Source of the DNA: JAIMBK01 sp040755975
Lineage (GTDB): Bacteria; Bacillota; Desulfotomaculia; Desulfotomaculales; Nap2-2B
NCBI GenBank assembly: GCA_040755975.1
Contig: JBFLZY010000103.1
Coordinates: 1 to 8,075 of the forward strand
Direction: 5' to 3'
Length of the DNA stretch: 8,075 bases
Shown here: positions 6,653-8,075 of the stretch, in pieces
Position numbering within the stretch: position 1 is the stretch's first letter
Layout of the letters: every line of letters starts with the position of its first letter
Translations under genes and position numbers: made by a program
The notes under the pieces: generated by a model
The model's input: only the letters and a program-made list of their open reading frames with translations
Told to the model about the DNA's origin: nothing
The model's database searches: none

Positions 6653-6660
6653 GAGGGGAG
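6653..6660 (+). promoter_or_regulatory. Shine-Dalgarno site for the TTG start at 6670
   Basis: GAGGGGAG ends nine bases before TTG 6670. It fixes that start. In-frame starts further upstream would have to be translated through the end of dppF and the palindrome. Confidence 0.55.
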
Positions 6661-6669
6661 AGAAAAGTT

Positions 6670-7401
6670 TTGCTTCCTGTTATCGGAATCACGGTAGCTT
6701 TTGAAACCGCCCCGGAAAACTCCCTGGTGCCCGGGGCCGACCTCTACTACACCAACCGGGAATATGCCCGGGCGGTGGAGCTGGCGGGGGCCGTTCCGGT
6801 AATGCTGCCCAAAGTTGCTGGAGAAGGGATTTTACAGGGCCTGCTGGACAGCATTGACGGACTGGTGGTCACCGGCGGGGCCCGGCCGGTGCCGGGGGAT
6901 CTGCTGGCCAGGCCGGTTCTTCCCGGCTTGAAGGAGCAAAACCCGGCCCGCTACGCTTACGACTACCGGTTGATTGCCGAAGCCCTGCGCCGGGATATGC
7001 CCGTTTTAGGGATTTGCCGCGGCCACCAGATGATCAACGAGGTCACGGGGGGAAGCCTGCTCCTGCGCATCCCTGAACCGCACCCGCACCGCCAGACGGG
7101 CGCGCCCGGCACACCGGCCCACGCGGTGGAAATCGAACCGGATACGCTGGTTCACCGGATTGTGGGGCGGCGGCGCCTGCCCGTGAACAGCCTGCACCTT
7201 CAGGCGGTGGAAAGGGCGGGCCCGGGAATGGTCGTGGCGGCCAGGGCAGAGGACGGCGTGGTCGAGGCCATCGAAAGCAAAAACCACTCTTTTGTCCTGG
7301 GTGTCCAGTTTCACCCGGAGAAAATGACCGCGGACCCCGTTTACCTGAACTTTTTCCAGGTTCTGGCGGAAGCGGCGTCATCCTGCCAAAAAGGAAAATA
7401 G
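6670..7401 (+). CDS. Class I glutamine amidotransferase-like hydrolase (peptidase C26, PuuD-like)
   Basis: Cytoplasmic hydrolase of 243 residues, related to gamma-glutamyl-gamma-aminobutyrate hydrolase PuuD. MLPVIGIT (1-8) is the normal family start. A conserved early YxxAxxxAGAxPVxLP-type pattern is seen as YARAVELAGAVPVMLP (32-47), then DGLVVTGG (63-70). The catalytic triad is visible: nucleophile Cys116 in LGICRGHQ (113-120), and His215 with Glu217 in VQFHPE (212-217). NSLHLQAV (173-180) replaces the usual NSxHHQ motif, so the second His is Leu177. It starts 55 bases after dppF and shares its direction, so it is probably in the same transcript and acts on the imported substrate. Known family members cleave gamma-glutamyl amides; the actual substrate here is not determined. 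The TTG start follows the Shine-Dalgarno site at 6653-6660. Confidence 0.88.
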   Translation: MLPVIGITVAFETAPENSLVPGADLYYTNREYARAVELAGAVPVMLPKVAGEGILQGLLDSIDGLVVTGGARPVPGDLLARPVLPGLKEQNPARYAYDYRLIAEALRRDMPVLGICRGHQMINEVTGGSLLLRIPEPHPHRQTGAPGTPAHAVEIEPDTLVHRIVGRRRLPVNSLHLQAVERAGPGMVVAARAEDGVVEAIESKNHSFVLGVQFHPEKMTADPVYLNFFQVLAEAASSCQKGK

Positions 7402-7405
7402 TATT

Positions 7406-7432
7406 AAAAGGGTTCCCCGGCCGGCGGCGGGG
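7406..7432 (-). terminator. GC-rich hairpin between convergent reading frames
   Basis: CCCCG (7415-7419) and CGGGG (7428-7432) can pair around an 8-base GC-rich loop. Read on the minus strand it is followed, after five bases, by four T. It could end transcription coming from the right, and perhaps from the operon as well, but the stem is short and there is no T run on the plus side. Confidence 0.35.
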
Positions 7433-7444
7433 CTAAAGGGATAA

Positions 7445-7675
7445 TTAAGTTTCGCGCAGCTTCTTTTTCTGGCGCAGGTTTAACCAGTAGCCGAAAACGA
7501 CGACGAATAAAGTAAGCAGGACGGGAAGAAGAAGATCCAAAGTGGGCATGGCATTTTGCAAATAAATCTCTACCTGTTGGTCGCCGGCAATCATTTCGCC
7601 GGCCGTCCAGCCGAGGATTCCCGCGCCGACATAAATAATCAGGGGGAATTTCTTAATCAGGAAAACGTTTGTCAT
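7445..7675 (-). pseudogene. TerC-family membrane protein, C-terminal remnant
   Basis: A 76-residue minus-strand frame. KKFPLIIYVGAGILGWTAGE (9-28) matches the late part of TerC/YjbE-type integral membrane proteins, where a '(M)xxFPxIIYxGAxxLxxTAGxMI' segment forms the next-to-last helix. A final helix follows at about 47-65 (LLLPVLLTLFVVVFGYWLN) with a basic tail. A complete member has over 200 residues with acidic membrane motifs in the missing N-terminal part. A stop codon lies six codons before the ATG, and the upstream sequence matches a different protein. A weak AGGAAG precedes the ATG, so a short two-helix peptide could still be made, but I read it as a truncated remnant. Family assignment is from memory of the consensus. 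Confidence 0.6.
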
Positions 7676-7781
7676 GGAGGACTTCCTGAATTACGCCCAT
7701 GGCTTTTAAAACCGCCAGCATGATGCTGGCCGCCAAAACATAGCCTACCTGGCCGCCGGTGTTGACCCCCATGGCGGGCAA
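7653..7781 (-). pseudogene. Possible decarboxylase beta-subunit (OadB/MmdB/GcdB-like) C-terminal remnant
   Basis: A minus-strand frame bounded by TAG (7782-7784) and TAA (7653-7655) reads AMGVNTGGQVGYVLAAS and then IMLAVLKAMGVIQEV. The C-terminus of Na+-translocating decarboxylase beta subunits carries an 'AMGxNxxGxxGxxxAAxxxLAxL' helix, and the spacing of A, M, G, N, G, G, AA and LA agrees. Only this last helix is present; homology is lost before the Ala-Met, next to one arm of a 12-bp inverted repeat. The frame overlaps the TerC remnant by 23 bases in another frame, so the two fragments were probably brought together by deletion. The match is short, so this remains tentative. Confidence 0.42.
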
Positions 7782-7826
7782 CTAACATACCGTTTAACCT
7801 TCTAAATCGACTGCTGGGGGTCAACA
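7760..7826. repeat. Perfect 12-bp inverted repeat (43-base spacer)
   Basis: TGTTGACCCCCA (7760-7771) and TGGGGGTCAACA (7815-7826) are exact inverted complements. The left arm coincides with the MGVNT codons of the minus-strand decarboxylase-like remnant, so the right arm is an inverted copy of a bit of coding sequence. The spacer (7772-7814) is not obviously coding. It looks like a rearrangement scar, though a hairpin or operator is possible. Confidence 0.6.
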
Positions 7827-7895
7827 AGTGACCGTTCGGGAGTAAATTATTGTTTGTTCGAAAATGGTCGTGGTAAATTAGGGAAGTAACGAATT

Positions 7896-7997
7896 ATGAA
7901 ATGCCATTGCACGATGTGTAACGGCGCTGGAGGAATCTGGTTGGGTTTTCATGAAGACGATTGGCGCAGTGGAGAAAGCCCTGACGATCCTGAATAA
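7896..7997 (+). CDS. Possible small Cys-rich protein or leader peptide (33 aa)
   Basis: ATG 7896 opens 33 codons ending in TAA (7995-7997). GGGAAG at 7881-7886 lies nine bases upstream, a fair ribosome site. The peptide starts MKCHCTMCNGAGG, with three cysteines in CxCxxC and a following NGAGG similar to zinc-knuckle turns, and ends in a Trp- and acid-rich tail (EDDWRSG, DDPE). It overlaps the first 47 bases of the IclR-type gene in another frame. It could be a real small metal-binding protein, a coupled leader for the regulator, or a chance frame. I do not know a family for it. Confidence 0.3.
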   Translation: MKCHCTMCNGAGGIWLGFHEDDWRSGESPDDPE

Positions 7998-8075
7998 ATT
8001 CAGCAAGGAGCAGCCGGAGTGGAGCCTGGCCGGGTTGAGCAAGGAGTTAAATATTTCCAAGCCAACGGTTTTCAG
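7951..8075 (+). CDS. IclR-family transcriptional regulator, N-terminal part (runs off the window)
   Basis: The frame from ATG 7951 gives 41 codons before the window ends. IGAVEKALTILNKFS (4-18) is the first helix of the IclR winged helix-turn-helix domain, and LAGLSKELNISKPTVF (26-41) is the helix-turn-helix with the recognition helix starting at SKPTVF. A full protein would have about 250 residues, with a C-terminal ligand-binding domain outside the window. No in-frame start lies between the stop at 7897-7899 and this ATG. The nearest strong Shine-Dalgarno sequence, GGAGGA (7929-7934), is 16 bases away, longer than usual, so translation may be coupled to the overlapping small frame. Whether it regulates the dpp operon or downstream genes cannot be told here. 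Confidence 0.85.
   Translation, partial: MKTIGAVEKALTILNKFSKEQPEWSLAGLSKELNISKPTVF

Noticed and set aside
6577..6669. Longer hydrolase start inside the dppF end
   Set aside because: It would translate the palindrome and extend the protein well before its normal MLPVIGIT beginning; TTG 6670 has its own ribosome site.
7850..7879. Promoter TTGTTT - 18 bases - TAAATT before the small ORF and IclR-type gene
   Set aside because: Both boxes match the consensus poorly; in AT-rich sequence such matches are common by chance.

Overview
The window is a piece of a GC-rich Firmicute chromosome, most like the anaerobic Peptococcaceae/Moorella group (Pelotomaculum, Desulfotomaculum and relatives). This is an inference from purine-rich Shine-Dalgarno sites matching the low-GC-type 16S tail, frequent TTG and GTG starts, a lipobox signal peptide, and flanking remnants of genes typical of such organisms (TRAP transporter, Na+-translocating decarboxylase). 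No rRNA, tRNA, CRISPR array or intact insertion sequence was seen.

Layout. Positions 1-105 hold the tail of an unidentified gene. Positions 106-794 carry no intact gene. They contain a C-terminal remnant of a TRAP transporter large permease (DctM-like, 329-481) and then an AT-rich leader with possible RNA structure. Positions 795-7401 form one plus-strand operon: a family 5 solute-binding lipoprotein (795-2360), two DppB/DppC-type permeases (2506-3516 and 3543-4466), two DppD/DppF-type ATPases (4663-5631 and 5628-6614), and a class I glutamine amidotransferase-like peptidase C26 hydrolase (6670-7401). Positions 7406-7895 are a gene graveyard. They hold minus-strand remnants of a TerC-family membrane protein and probably of a decarboxylase beta subunit, plus a 12-bp inverted repeat. 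The window ends in the first 41 codons of an IclR-type regulator (7951 onward), overlapped by a possible 33-residue Cys-rich small ORF.

How the genes work together. The lipoprotein should capture a peptide-like ligand outside the membrane and deliver it to the DppB/DppC channel, which is driven by the DppD/DppF ATPases. The C26 hydrolase is cytoplasmic and would cleave the imported compound, probably a gamma-glutamyl amide or similar. The substrate is not determined by the sequence.

The main discovery is in the binding protein. Its family 5 domain is in circularly permuted order: the signal peptide is followed by what is normally the C-terminal third, and only then by the normal N-terminal two thirds. 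The protein stops exactly where the displaced third would normally begin. Rejoining the two ends gives one complete, ordinary-length family 5 protein.
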